This document shows, piece by piece, positions 18,841 to 27,692 of a stretch of DNA of 64,000 nt; the stretch's first letter is position 1, and every line of letters starts with the position of its first letter. The stretch covers positions 604,590 through 668,589 of the forward strand of contig JYOB01000010.1 of the NCBI GenBank assembly GCA_000955795.1, written 5' to 3'. The translations under genes were made by a program, and so were the position numbers. Below the pieces are notes generated by a model. It was not told the origin of the DNA. It worked only from the letters and a program-made list of their open reading frames with translations, and made no database searches. Source of the DNA: Burkholderiaceae bacterium 26 (GTDB lineage: Bacteria; Pseudomonadota; Gammaproteobacteria; Burkholderiales; Burkholderiaceae).

Positions 18841-20248
18841 CGACGAAGCTGCCACGCACACCAAGCTACTCGTAGCTCATCACAAGTGTCAGAGAGCTAT
18901 TCGCCGAGCCTGCTTCAACAACTGGAGCGGTTTGGTGATAGGCCGCTTTGAGCGGAATACTGAAATTTCCGCCAACCGTGTCGTAGCCGCTAAAAACAAT
19001 CTTCTTGTTCAGCGCCGCCGGCTTGCCACTCTCGTCAAGTATTTGCAAGCCGACGCCCTTCGCGATCGATGTGGTATCGAGCGCGACGACTGAGCGCGCA
19101 GCGTCCACGATTTGCGTATTGGGCTTCAGCAAATAAGACACCTTCGTGATGCCTTCGGGACATTCTTCCAGGGCAATCGAGAAATTGACCGGTGCCAACG
19201 ACGTACCAATGCCGCTGAAGTGGCGCACGCGGTTCTGCTCTCCCATCTTGACGGTGACATCCGGCGTCTTGCAACTGAGCGCACTGACACTGGCCGAGTT
19301 GCTCGTTTGGAACGTGAGGCCATTGAGTTCCTCGACGCGGTAGTGGCCGAGGTCCCCGCCCGGAATCGTGGCGCCGGCCGAAACCGATTTGATGGCTTTG
19401 ATTACAAGCTTGAATTGCCAACGGTCGAAACCACTCGCGCCGCCGTTTGGCTGCGTCCCCGCCCCATATATGCTCTTAATCGTCCGGTTGTTGGCGATTA
19501 GACTCCACGCAAGTCCGGTATTGCCGATCGGAAATATGGTCTGATCCACAGTTTGCCACCCACCGACCGAACTCCTTATCCCGGTTCTGTAGGCTGCTTT
19601 GCATTCGTAAACTGCGGCCGGGCCAGAGTACGTCTGCGTGGAGCTTTCCCAGACAACTGTCCCGACTGGCGGATTGCGCGGCATACTAAGGTTGCGAGGT
19701 ATCGTGAACGTCACTGTCCGGGTATTGTGGCCATTGATAAACTTACAGGTTTGGGCGTGAGCTGGCGCAACAAAGAATGTCGCCAAGAAAATCGTCACCA
19801 GAACGCAAAAACCACCAAAGAGGCGGTTCAAGCATCGAGTAGAGAACTTCTTATCCATCGTGTTTTCCTTGCATCTTTTCGCGAGTATCCGAGCGCCAAT
19901 TCTTGACCCCTGATTGGAAGCGGCATCGCTTATTTGCACCGCAGCGTCTGCCGCTGGTAATTCCGCCCAGCCTCCGCCGCATGCAACGCATAGGGCGCCC
20001 GGCACTGGCCTTCTTTCCACTTGACAACCAACGCGCCTTGCTCTTGGTTGAGCAGCACAAACGCATTGCCGTTCGGGTCCGCAATGCCCAACTGTTTCCC
20101 GGTTTGTGCGTCTTCCACGCTGGCGCCAAACGGCACCGGTTTGCCATCGGCCTGCTGCAGCGCGAACTGCGCACGCTGGCCGCTGTACCCCTTGAAGGTG
20201 GCCTTGACGATGGCGCCACGGCGCGGCACGACTTGCTTGACGGTGTCT
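18841..20248. repeat. Tandem duplication, copy 2 (parental position)
   Basis: Partner of 17386-18790, separated from it by about 50 bp of unique sequence. Here the usher end is part of the intact gene, so this is presumably the original locus. Confidence 0.85.
18866..19858 (-). CDS. Fimbrial tip adhesin, parental copy
   Basis: A 330-residue two-domain adhesin, 71 bp downstream of the usher gene with a good AAGGAAA ribosome site before the ATG at 19858. The signal peptide ends at APAHA and the mature chain begins QTCKFINGHN. The N-terminal domain (to about residue 190) carries TVVWESSTQTYSG and TGLAWSLIANN; the C-terminal pilin domain SALSCKTPDVTVKMG to VMSYE includes LAPVNFSIALEECP. The architecture resembles MrkD/FimH-type tip adhesins. 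The gene is lower in GC than the housekeeping genes nearby. Confidence 0.85.
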   Translation of the reverse strand: MDKKFSTRCLNRLFGGFCVLVTIFLATFFVAPAHAQTCKFINGHNTRTVTFTIPRNLSMPRNPPVGTVVWESSTQTYSGPAAVYECKAAYRTGIRSSVGGWQTVDQTIFPIGNTGLAWSLIANNRTIKSIYGAGTQPNGGASGFDRWQFKLVIKAIKSVSAGATIPGGDLGHYRVEELNGLTFQTSNSASVSALSCKTPDVTVKMGEQNRVRHFSGIGTSLAPVNFSIALEECPEGITKVSYLLKPNTQIVDAARSVVALDTTSIAKGVGLQILDESGKPAALNKKIVFSGYDTVGGNFSIPLKAAYHQTAPVVEAGSANSSLTLVMSYE

Positions 20249-22491
20249 TCCAGTTCCACGTCCGCCCCCAGGTTGTGGGTGTCCGGTCTCAAGGCGTTCA
20301 GGCGGTACGGCTGCGCGTAAGTAACCACGGCATAGCCGTTGCGGCCCACCGAGGTGCCGCCATCGGCGCGCACGTCTGCACCCTTGACCCCTTCCATCTT
20401 CATCAATGCAAAGGTGTCACCCACGGTGCGGCTCAGGTTGACTCCACCGCCATGCACAACCACAGCGCCGGTCGCCCCCACGCTTGCCGATTGGTAATCG
20501 CGCGCGAAGTTGACGTTGGCCGAGAGCTGGCCCGCGTCGGCGTTGTAGGTGATGTTTGCGCCGCCGGTTTCGCCACGCCCGCGGCTGGTATACCCGGCCT
20601 GCATGGCGTATGACGTGTTTTCGCTCACATAACCGCTCAGGCCGCTTTGAACATTGGTGCCGCCGTTGCTGTCATTGCTCACGTTGGTATAGGCACGCGG
20701 CGATTGCAGCTTGCCACCGAGCGGGATCGACATCGTGAGCATGACCTGCGTACTGCGGCCGTTGCTGCCAAAACGGCTGTCCTTGGTCTGGCTCAGGCTC
20801 AGGTTGTAGCTGAGCTGCTTCCAGCTATTACCGTAACCGACACTGATGCTGCGGCTGGAGCCCGGCTGGTTCCAATAGGTCTGCTGGCTGACGTTCAGGT
20901 AGACGCTGCCAAATTTGCGATCTGGCCCGCCTAAGTCCTGGCTGGTCGTCAAGTCGATGCGCGAGCGGCTGCGGCCGGATTGCACACCGTCGGTATTGCT
21001 CAGGTCGTTAACGTGGTCGTTGAACGTGCGATAGCCCGATGTGGAGTAGCGATAGGCTGCAAGCGTGAAGTTGGTGTTGGTGCGCGTGAAGGTCTTGGCA
21101 TACAAGATGCGCACACTCTGCCCGGTATCGCGCTTGCCCTGCGCCCGGCTGCTCGATTGCGTGAAGTCCACCGACAGCGCGCCAACAGGCGTGTTTGTAC
21201 CCACGCCCAGGTTGACGGCCTGGAAGTCGCGCGAGGCCTGGAAACCGCCGGCCACCGTGCTGTTGTCGGTCAGGCCGTAGACGAGCGAGCCACTCACCAG
21301 ATTGGGCGATGCGCCCTGGTCTCCATCGTACTTGCCCGCCGCGAAGTTGTACTTCAGGCGGCCCTTGCGCAGCATCAGCGGCAAGCTGGAGAACGCCTGA
21401 TGCGTGACATGCTTGCTACCGTCAGCTTCGATGACCGTAATTTCCAAGTCGCCGTTGGAGCCGGACGGAAAAATGTCGGTCAGTTGGAACGGGCCGGGCG
21501 GCACGTTGGCGCGGTAGAGCACGTAGCCGCTCTGCCGCACTTCGACCACGGCATTGGTGGCCGCCTGACCGCGAATGACGGGCGCGTAACCGCGTTCGCT
21601 GTCGGGCAGCATGCCGTCATCTGAGCCGACTTGCACACCGCGAAAACGTACGCTGTCGAATAGCGTAGCGTCGGAATACTGCTCACCAAGCGTCAGCTGC
21701 CCTTTGATAACGTCGATATCACGCTGCACCAGCGTGCGATTGCTTTTGAGGCGGGTCCGGCCGTCGTTGCTGCCGGTCAGCGCAGATTCATTGCGCAGAC
21801 GCCAACGGCCAATGTTCACGCCGTTCTGCAAGCCAAGGTAATAGCTGCTGCTGTCATTACCAACGCGGCCGTGGCCGTAGTTTCCGCTGAACTGGTAGTT
21901 GACGTAGCCAGCGGTGACGCCTTCGTCCCACAAGGCGGGGTCCACATAGCCGCGCGCGGCACGCGACAGAAATGCCTGCGGAATGCTCAGGTTGAGTTGC
22001 AGCCTGCCGGCGTCGAAATCGGCAGAGGCCTGGTCCATCAAATGCGGCAAGTCCAGGCACGCCTGGCTGTTGAGATCCAGCGGCGGCGTGATGGCACTCA
22101 GGTCGACGCCAAAGTCCTGCAGCATCTGCGCGGTCAGGCACGGGCGCAGCTTACCTTTGCCGCCATCCTGATAGAAATCGATGTCACGGCGGCCAACCAG
22201 GTCGCCATTGACTTGCACCTCGACACGATACGTACCGGGCGGCACGCTGTTGCCGGAAGAGAGCACGGCACTCAGATCTGCCGGGCGGCCCTGGCCATGC
22301 AAAAAGCCGGTGTTGAACGCAAGCAGCGTCGGATCGGCCCGCGCGACGAGCGTTTCACCCTCCGCCGCGCGCGCGCTGTTGAACATCGCCATACACAAGG
22401 CCAGATACAGCGGGGTTGCGCTGGGGCGAGCAGCGGGCGCTTTTCCATCAGTCTTTCTAGGGAACGTTTTGGTGGTCTGGCGTTTAGACAT
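19930..22491 (-). CDS. Fimbrial outer membrane usher (FimD/PapC family)
   Basis: An 853-residue usher, the outer membrane pore that assembles chaperone-bound subunits. After a signal sequence (ending near ARA) the periplasmic N-domain has FNTGFLHGQG, the FNxxFL-type motif, and PPGTYRVEVQVNGDLVGRRD. Next come the barrel with its plug domain (IRGQAATNAVVEVRQSGYVLYRANVPPGPFQLTDIFP) and C-terminal domains ending RGAIVKATFKGYSGQRAQF to QTLRCK. The length is full. It lies 117 bp after the chaperone gene, same strand. Its last 105 codons are duplicated downstream as a pseudogene. Confidence 0.95.
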   Translation of the reverse strand: MSKRQTTKTFPRKTDGKAPAARPSATPLYLALCMAMFNSARAAEGETLVARADPTLLAFNTGFLHGQGRPADLSAVLSSGNSVPPGTYRVEVQVNGDLVGRRDIDFYQDGGKGKLRPCLTAQMLQDFGVDLSAITPPLDLNSQACLDLPHLMDQASADFDAGRLQLNLSIPQAFLSRAARGYVDPALWDEGVTAGYVNYQFSGNYGHGRVGNDSSSYYLGLQNGVNIGRWRLRNESALTGSNDGRTRLKSNRTLVQRDIDVIKGQLTLGEQYSDATLFDSVRFRGVQVGSDDGMLPDSERGYAPVIRGQAATNAVVEVRQSGYVLYRANVPPGPFQLTDIFPSGSNGDLEITVIEADGSKHVTHQAFSSLPLMLRKGRLKYNFAAGKYDGDQGASPNLVSGSLVYGLTDNSTVAGGFQASRDFQAVNLGVGTNTPVGALSVDFTQSSSRAQGKRDTGQSVRILYAKTFTRTNTNFTLAAYRYSTSGYRTFNDHVNDLSNTDGVQSGRSRSRIDLTTSQDLGGPDRKFGSVYLNVSQQTYWNQPGSSRSISVGYGNSWKQLSYNLSLSQTKDSRFGSNGRSTQVMLTMSIPLGGKLQSPRAYTNVSNDSNGGTNVQSGLSGYVSENTSYAMQAGYTSRGRGETGGANITYNADAGQLSANVNFARDYQSASVGATGAVVVHGGGVNLSRTVGDTFALMKMEGVKGADVRADGGTSVGRNGYAVVTYAQPYRLNALRPDTHNLGADVELEDTVKQVVPRRGAIVKATFKGYSGQRAQFALQQADGKPVPFGASVEDAQTGKQLGIADPNGNAFVLLNQEQGALVVKWKEGQCRAPYALHAAEAGRNYQRQTLRCK

Positions 22492-22608
22492 CGCAATGCT
22501 CGCTTTTGGCCTTGAGAATCGGGGGTGTCACATAGGCAAGCTCCGCTACGAATGGGCGCGGGCTGATCCAACCCATGCAGGCTGGATCGATTGGCTCGAC
22601 TGGGTCGA

Positions 22609-23355
22609 TCAGTTGCCGGCGGAAACCGGCGTGCTCGGCTGGCTGCCGTGCAGGGTGACGCGGTAGCTTTCGCGGCCGCCGAAGTCATTGATGACTTCGT
22701 AGCGCAGTTCCGGTGCGGCGGCATGGCCGACCGGCAGCTTGACGGGCAATGTCAGCGTGGAACCGGGCGCGATCATCTTGGCGTCGGCAACGGGCTCATC
22801 CGCGTTGCCCGCGTGCAGCTTGGCGTCCACCACGGTCACGTGATATAGGCTCGGGTTGCTCAAGCGCAGCATCCCTTTACCTGCATCTTGGTTCAGTTGC
22901 CATTGCAGACTTGCCGGTGCCTTGAGCGGATCGGCGCGCAAACCGGTGGGCCGATAGAACACCTTGATGCGCTGGCGCACAGCCAGTTGCAACACGTTGT
23001 CGGTGCTGGCTGTTTGGGGAATCTCCTGCACGTTCAGCCAGAAGGCCGACTCACGGTCAGCGGGCATGCCCACGCCTTCGTAAAGCACGCGCAGAAGTTG
23101 CTGCTGCTTGGCGCCAACCTTGGCCAGCGGCGGCGTGATCGCAAACGGCAGTTGCGTGTTGCCGGCGTCATCAAGCGGATCCAACCAGGCTTGGATCAGC
23201 GCATCGGCGCCTTCGTTGATAACGACCACGGAGCTTTCCTTGTTCTTGCCATCAAAGATCACCCGCGTGGTACCTAGGGAAATACTGGCGTGACTCGCGG
23301 ACGCAGCCAACGCGCACGCCAACGCCGCGCCAACGGCGAATCGTTTTGCTTTCAT
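22609..23355 (-). CDS. Periplasmic fimbrial chaperone (PapD family)
   Basis: A 248-residue two-domain immunoglobulin-like chaperone that holds fimbrial subunits by donor-strand complementation. The start ATG at 23355 gives MKAKRFAVGAALACALAASA and a signal peptide ending at SHA. Visible signatures are GTTRVIFDG (conserved Arg), QQQLLRVLYEG and RESAFWLNVQEIPQ. RIKVFYRP carries the lysine that anchors the subunit carboxylate. The short F1-G1 loop points to the FGS type. It lies 83 bp after the major subunit gene and before the usher. Confidence 0.94.
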   Translation of the reverse strand: MKAKRFAVGAALACALAASASHASISLGTTRVIFDGKNKESSVVVINEGADALIQAWLDPLDDAGNTQLPFAITPPLAKVGAKQQQLLRVLYEGVGMPADRESAFWLNVQEIPQTASTDNVLQLAVRQRIKVFYRPTGLRADPLKAPASLQWQLNQDAGKGMLRLSNPSLYHVTVVDAKLHAGNADEPVADAKMIAPGSTLTLPVKLPVGHAAAPELRYEVINDFGGRESYRVTLHGSQPSTPVSAGN

Positions 23356-23438
23356 ATCCGGAATTGCCTTGAAGAAAGAGGCGGCAGCGGACGAGCGCCG
23401 CTGCCGATTGAAGCCAGCCTGGGTGGCTGGCGCTTGGC

Positions 23439-24044
23439 TTACTCGTAGCTCAGCGTGAACGGCAGGCTTGCATTTGCGATACCCGGCTTCACCTTGGTGG
23501 CGTCGGCAGCCACGTAAGCAGCGGCAAAGCGCACGTTGATGGCGCCGCCGCCCTCCGGCACTTCGGTTTGTGCCAGCAGGTCGCCATTGCTCAGATCGAA
23601 CGCATTCGCGCTCGCGCCCGTGCCTTCGTACACGGCGATGCTCACGCCCTGGGCGAAACCGTCGGCAGTGGCGCCGTTGTTCACGCGCAGCGTCTTCTTG
23701 TCGGCGCTCAGTTCTGCGGCCTTGCCGGCGAACTTCATGCTGACCTTGGCGCCCTTCTTGCACACCACATCAAAGTTGGCCGCGCCGGCGCCGTTCGTCA
23801 GACGCTTCGGCGCAGCGAGCGTGCCGATATCGTCAGCGGCGATGTTGCCCATGCTCACGTTGATGGCGCCTGCGTCGCCCGTGGTCGACGACACCTTGCA
23901 CGTGTCGTTCAAAATCGTGCCTTGGAAGTTGATGACGCCGTCCACCGTTTCTTTTACCACCGGAGGATCGACCGGATCGGCGGCCATTGCGACGGAGGAC
24001 AGAGCAGACATGGCGACGCCCGCCAGGAACAGTTTTGCTTTCAT
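23439..24044 (-). CDS. Major fimbrial subunit (type 1 family)
   Basis: A 201-residue pilin. The signal peptide ends at VAMA, followed by ADPVDPPVVKETVDG. The donor strand and first conserved cysteine are in GVINFQGTILNDTCKV, the second cysteine in NFDVVCKKGAKV, and the C-terminus is ANASLPFTLSYE with the penultimate Tyr used in chaperone recognition. It is the first gene of the fimbrial operon and so probably the most abundant subunit. The start codon is preceded by AAGGGTAAGTCA. Confidence 0.92.
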   Translation of the reverse strand: MKAKLFLAGVAMSALSSVAMAADPVDPPVVKETVDGVINFQGTILNDTCKVSSTTGDAGAINVSMGNIAADDIGTLAAPKRLTNGAGAANFDVVCKKGAKVSMKFAGKAAELSADKKTLRVNNGATADGFAQGVSIAVYEGTGASANAFDLSNGDLLAQTEVPEGGGAINVRFAAAYVAADATKVKPGIANASLPFTLSYE

Positions 24045-24373
24045 TGACTTACCCTTAAATGAGACCGCAGCAGAAAGGTGCCGGGACTTGGTCGAGAAGA
24101 AATGCCTATCGAATGAGGCAGGCGCAAGTATTCCAAGCGAGGCGGGCGCGCCATATCAGACTGCTCTGAAAAGCAGCCTGAATTGATGCGTTTGGTCTGC
24201 ACGATGAAGACCGGCGCCCCTTACGTGCAGAGGCTTTCTCGTTGTAAATGCGGCGGTTCCGCTGATTGGGCCGTCGAGACGGAGGAATGCCGCGCACGCC
24301 GCCGCAGGAGAGGCGAACAGCGCATATGCGGGAATGCAGGATCAGGGCGAGGCCGACCCCCTGAGGGAAAGGA
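24045..24373. other. Intergenic region upstream of the fimbrial operon
   Basis: 329 bp between the sensor kinase and the pilin gene, both on the minus strand. It must contain the fimbrial promoter. I see an inverted repeat CAGACTGCT/AGCAGCCTG at 24157-24180 with a 6-nt loop that could be a regulator site, but no convincing -35/-10 pair and no gene. Confidence 0.5.
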
Positions 24374-26827
24374 TCAGGCGTCTGGGGTTTCCGCCCGGTG
24401 CAGCGATTGGAGCTCTACGAAGAGCGCCTGAATGTCCGCGTTGATGTCGCTGGACGGGGTCGAAAGACGTCGTTCCAGTTCACTGGCCAGGTTGCGCGTC
24501 TGCCGATCTTCCACAACGGCCGCAGCGCCCGAAATTCGATGAGCGGCTCGACGTGCCTGCTCGATATCCCGATGTGCGATGCCCTGGCTAAGCATCTCAA
24601 GATCGGTCTTCATGGTCTGTCGATAGATCGCGAGTACGTCCGCCGACGGCGCCACGTCGTGCTCCATTGACTCCGCGTTGGGGGCGGAATCACCATGAGC
24701 ACACCAGAGCTCGATCAGTTCCCGCAACGCGGCGAGGCGCAGCGGCTTGCCGAGCACACCGTCCATGCCGCTGTCGAAACACCGCACACGGTGCGCGTCG
24801 TCGGTCGCAGCCGAGATGGCGACAATCGGCGTGCGCTCGCCTCCGCGCTCATGCTCGATTTCTCGCATGCGCTGCGCGACGGTATATCCATCAATGCCTG
24901 GCAGATTGCAGTCGAGCAGCACCATGTCAAACGCTGCTGACGCAAACTGTTCGAGCGCCGCCTCGCCGGTGCCGGCAATGGCAGACCGGCAAGCCAGTGC
25001 GTCCAACTGATGCTGAATCGCATGTTGCACCGCCTCGTGATCATCGACCACGAGGACAAGCGGCCCTTCCTTCGATTCCCGCGACAGCGTCTTTTGCGCC
25101 TTCGGCGATATCGCGAGGGGCGCAGACGCCGGCGATGCATCTGCAGCGTTCGGCAATGCCGCCTCTGCGTGCGCCTCGCGTGTCGGCAACATGACGGTGA
25201 ACACCGTGCCGACTTCGGGGCTGCTGCTGACGGTGATCACGCCCTCCATCAGCTCGACGAGTTCGTGGCAGATCGACAAACCCAGCCCCGTGCCGCTGGC
25301 ACCGCGATTGCCTGGGCTTTCCACGCGCGCATACGGCTCGAAAATGTTCCGCTGGCGCTCGGGCGGAATGCCCATGCCCGTGTCTCTGACCTCAAGTACG
25401 AGCGTTCCGATGCCGCGTCGCTTTCCGGGCAGATAGTCGACGCGGAAAACGACCTTGCCGGCCGTGGTGAATTTGATCGCGTTCACCAGCAGGTTCAGAG
25501 CGATCTGCCGCACGCGCATGGCGTCGATCTCCACGCTGAAATCGGGCGCGCAGGCAAGATCGAGCGACAACGCAAGCTTCTTCTCCTCTGAACGCCAACG
25601 GACCATGTCAAGGGTCTGCTCGGCCCATTGCCCGATCGTCGTGGGCTGAAGCGCGAGTGTCACGCTGTGAGATTCGAGACGCGAATATTCGAGGACATCG
25701 TCAAGCAGCGCCAAGAGCGTTTCCGATGCCGAGACGGCGGCGTCGGCACGACTGGCTTGCTGGCCGGTCAACTGCGAGCGCTGCAGCAGTTCCAGCGAAG
25801 CAAGAATGGTGTGCATCGGCGTGCGAATTTCGTGGCTGATGAACGCGAGGAACATCGCCTTATCACGCTCGCTGCGCACGGCCGCAACACGCGCGCGCCA
25901 TAGCACATACGCCAGCACCGCAAACGCCAGAACGACACCCGCAACGAGGATGACCTGCCGCCAGCGGTAATGCAGGATCGACGCAAGTGACGGCGCGCCG
26001 TAGTCGGTTGTTTCCTGCCATCGTCGCCGAATCGCATCTGCGTCCGATGCCGGAATGGCGGTCAGAGATTTATCGAGAATCGACGCAAGTACAGGGTTGT
26101 CCTCGCGCGTGACCATCGTCAGCGCATAGGGGCGGTCCCAGAGGCTTCCCGAGAGAAAGAGTCGGCCTTGGAACTGCCGGTGCAACTGCGGAATGATCGA
26201 CGCGTCTGTCCCGAGCGCGGCGTCGGCCTCGCCGTTTGCGACGGCGTCCAACGCGTCGGATTCATCCTGGAATGTCTGCAACCTCACCGGCATGCCGCTA
26301 TGGCGGATTGCCATTTCGAGGCCGCCGCCGCCTTTGATCGCGATCCGCTTGCCCGCCAGCTGCGTGAAACCGGCAAACAGGTTTTCACGCTCGGCCGTGA
26401 CGATCGCAATTGTGCCGACGTAGTACGGCGTACTGGCGATGACACCCTCTCGGTGAGGGACCACGTCATCGTGCTTTCCCCAGTCGGGCAACATGTCGAC
26501 GCTGCCGGACCGCAATGCTGCAACCGAGCCGTTCCAGCACGCACCGTCGACATACTCGAAGCGCAGGCCGCTAAGCTGCCCAACCGCGTCGAGGAACGAC
26601 GGAACCATGCCGACCACCTTGCCGGCTTCGACAAACTCGAACGGACGCCAGTGCGCATCGACGCAGGTACGCACGACCGGATGCGCGGCCATCCACGCGT
26701 GCTCTTCCGGTGTGAATAGCGAAGTCGCGGCCGCGTGGCTGCCGGCGGACATCAAGCCAAGCCATACGCCCAGGATCAGCGCGCGCACCGCCGTCGCTAC
26801 ATTGTTCACATCATCCCCAGTCGCCAT
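24374..26827 (-). CDS. BvgS-like hybrid sensor histidine kinase with HPt
   Basis: An 817-residue membrane sensor. Order: signal segment (about 14-33); a single periplasmic Venus-flytrap SBP_bac_3 domain (about 40-272, beginning LFTPEEHAWMAAHP as in BvgS); a membrane helix (about 290-310); HisKA with His332 in FISHEIRTPMH; an ATPase with NLLVNAIKFT, DTGMGIP and GTGLGL; a receiver with acidic VVDD, phosphoacceptor Asp639 in LLDCNLPG and Lys694; and a C-terminal HPt with His763 in AAHRISGAA. BvgS itself has two flytraps and a PAS; here there is one and no PAS. It sits upstream of the fimbrial operon, same strand. No response regulator is adjacent. Confidence 0.93.
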   Translation of the reverse strand: MATGDDVNNVATAVRALILGVWLGLMSAGSHAAATSLFTPEEHAWMAAHPVVRTCVDAHWRPFEFVEAGKVVGMVPSFLDAVGQLSGLRFEYVDGACWNGSVAALRSGSVDMLPDWGKHDDVVPHREGVIASTPYYVGTIAIVTAERENLFAGFTQLAGKRIAIKGGGGLEMAIRHSGMPVRLQTFQDESDALDAVANGEADAALGTDASIIPQLHRQFQGRLFLSGSLWDRPYALTMVTREDNPVLASILDKSLTAIPASDADAIRRRWQETTDYGAPSLASILHYRWRQVILVAGVVLAFAVLAYVLWRARVAAVRSERDKAMFLAFISHEIRTPMHTILASLELLQRSQLTGQQASRADAAVSASETLLALLDDVLEYSRLESHSVTLALQPTTIGQWAEQTLDMVRWRSEEKKLALSLDLACAPDFSVEIDAMRVRQIALNLLVNAIKFTTAGKVVFRVDYLPGKRRGIGTLVLEVRDTGMGIPPERQRNIFEPYARVESPGNRGASGTGLGLSICHELVELMEGVITVSSSPEVGTVFTVMLPTREAHAEAALPNAADASPASAPLAISPKAQKTLSRESKEGPLVLVVDDHEAVQHAIQHQLDALACRSAIAGTGEAALEQFASAAFDMVLLDCNLPGIDGYTVAQRMREIEHERGGERTPIVAISAATDDAHRVRCFDSGMDGVLGKPLRLAALRELIELWCAHGDSAPNAESMEHDVAPSADVLAIYRQTMKTDLEMLSQGIAHRDIEQARRAAHRISGAAAVVEDRQTRNLASELERRLSTPSSDINADIQALFVELQSLHRAETPDA

Positions 26828-27095
26828 ATCGGAATCGAATGCATCGGCGCGTCGGGTTCGCGATGTTGCCGATCGCGCCAGTTCAGAAGCTTAATTCAGT
26901 CCAAAGCCGGCGCGCCGGAAAGTTCACTTGCCGGGCGCATGGACCGGCGAGCGAATGTCCTGACTCGATCGTCTGTTGATGGGTGACTGCACCGTCTTCA
27001 GGTACTCGATTTTGCGGTGCGCATTGCTCGTCGGGCCGGTTTGCGGATCGGCCTCCTTTTGCTTGCATGCCCCGGCACGTCAACGGACGGGACAC

Positions 27096-27692
27096 TCAGG
27101 CGGATGTCCGGCGCTGAATGCAAAGCAATAGCGCGCCGGCTGCCAGCCCGGCCAGATGCGCAGCAGCAAGCGGCGGCGCTCCCAGCCAAACCATCGCATC
27201 AGCGTTGCCGGGGCCCAGGCACTGCCAGAGCGCCCGTGCCACGACCGCAAGCAGCACGACGGCCGCAATCGGCTCATTACGCGCACGGGGCAGCAACGCG
27301 ACCACGGCGAGACCGTATGCGATGCCCGAGAAGCCGGCATAGTGCTGCAGCCCGGGCAGCGCGAAAAAATGCACGAAACCGATCGACGCCGCAAGCCACA
27401 GGCAGCAGCGCCACACGCATAGCGACGCGGGAAGAATGACCGCCAGCACGACGAGACCACCGACATTGAGCAGGCAATGCGCCCAGGTGAAATGGACGAA
27501 GTGCCCGGAGACCAGCCGCCAGACTTCACCGGACGCGATGGAGGCACGTTCGTAGCGCAGCGCATCCGCGACCGTGGCGCCGCCGGCTTGTAATGCGAGC
27601 ATCAGCAGCGCGACCGCAAGAAAGCCAGGATGCACTCGGCCGCGCAGCCACCACGCTGGACGGCGAAGAGCCGGAATGCTCAGGCGTGCCAC
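27096..27692 (-). CDS. rrtA: Rhombosortase (rhomboid-family sorting protease)
   Basis: A 198-residue polytopic protein of about six membrane helices. Rhomboid features are HFVHFTWAHCLLNVGGL (about 64-80), the catalytic serine motif AGFSGIAYGL with Ser122, and the catalytic histidine in AAAHLAGLAAG (His179). The small size fits rhombosortases, which process proteins with GlyGly-CTERM tails. The GTG start at 27692 lies inside the end of the upstream nuclease gene, overlapping by 13 nt, so the two are translationally coupled. The upstream protein ends in exactly such a tail, which supports the assignment over a general rhomboid protease. Confidence 0.88.
   Translation of the reverse strand: MARLSIPALRRPAWWLRGRVHPGFLAVALLMLALQAGGATVADALRYERASIASGEVWRLVSGHFVHFTWAHCLLNVGGLVVLAVILPASLCVWRCCLWLAASIGFVHFFALPGLQHYAGFSGIAYGLAVVALLPRARNEPIAAVVLLAVVARALWQCLGPGNADAMVWLGAPPLAAAHLAGLAAGALLLCIQRRTSA

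Noticed and set aside
17261-24373. Integrative element inserted in ssrA with att repeat
   Set aside because: No integrase, transposase or second copy of the tmRNA 3' end was seen; kept only as a weak possibility in the findings.
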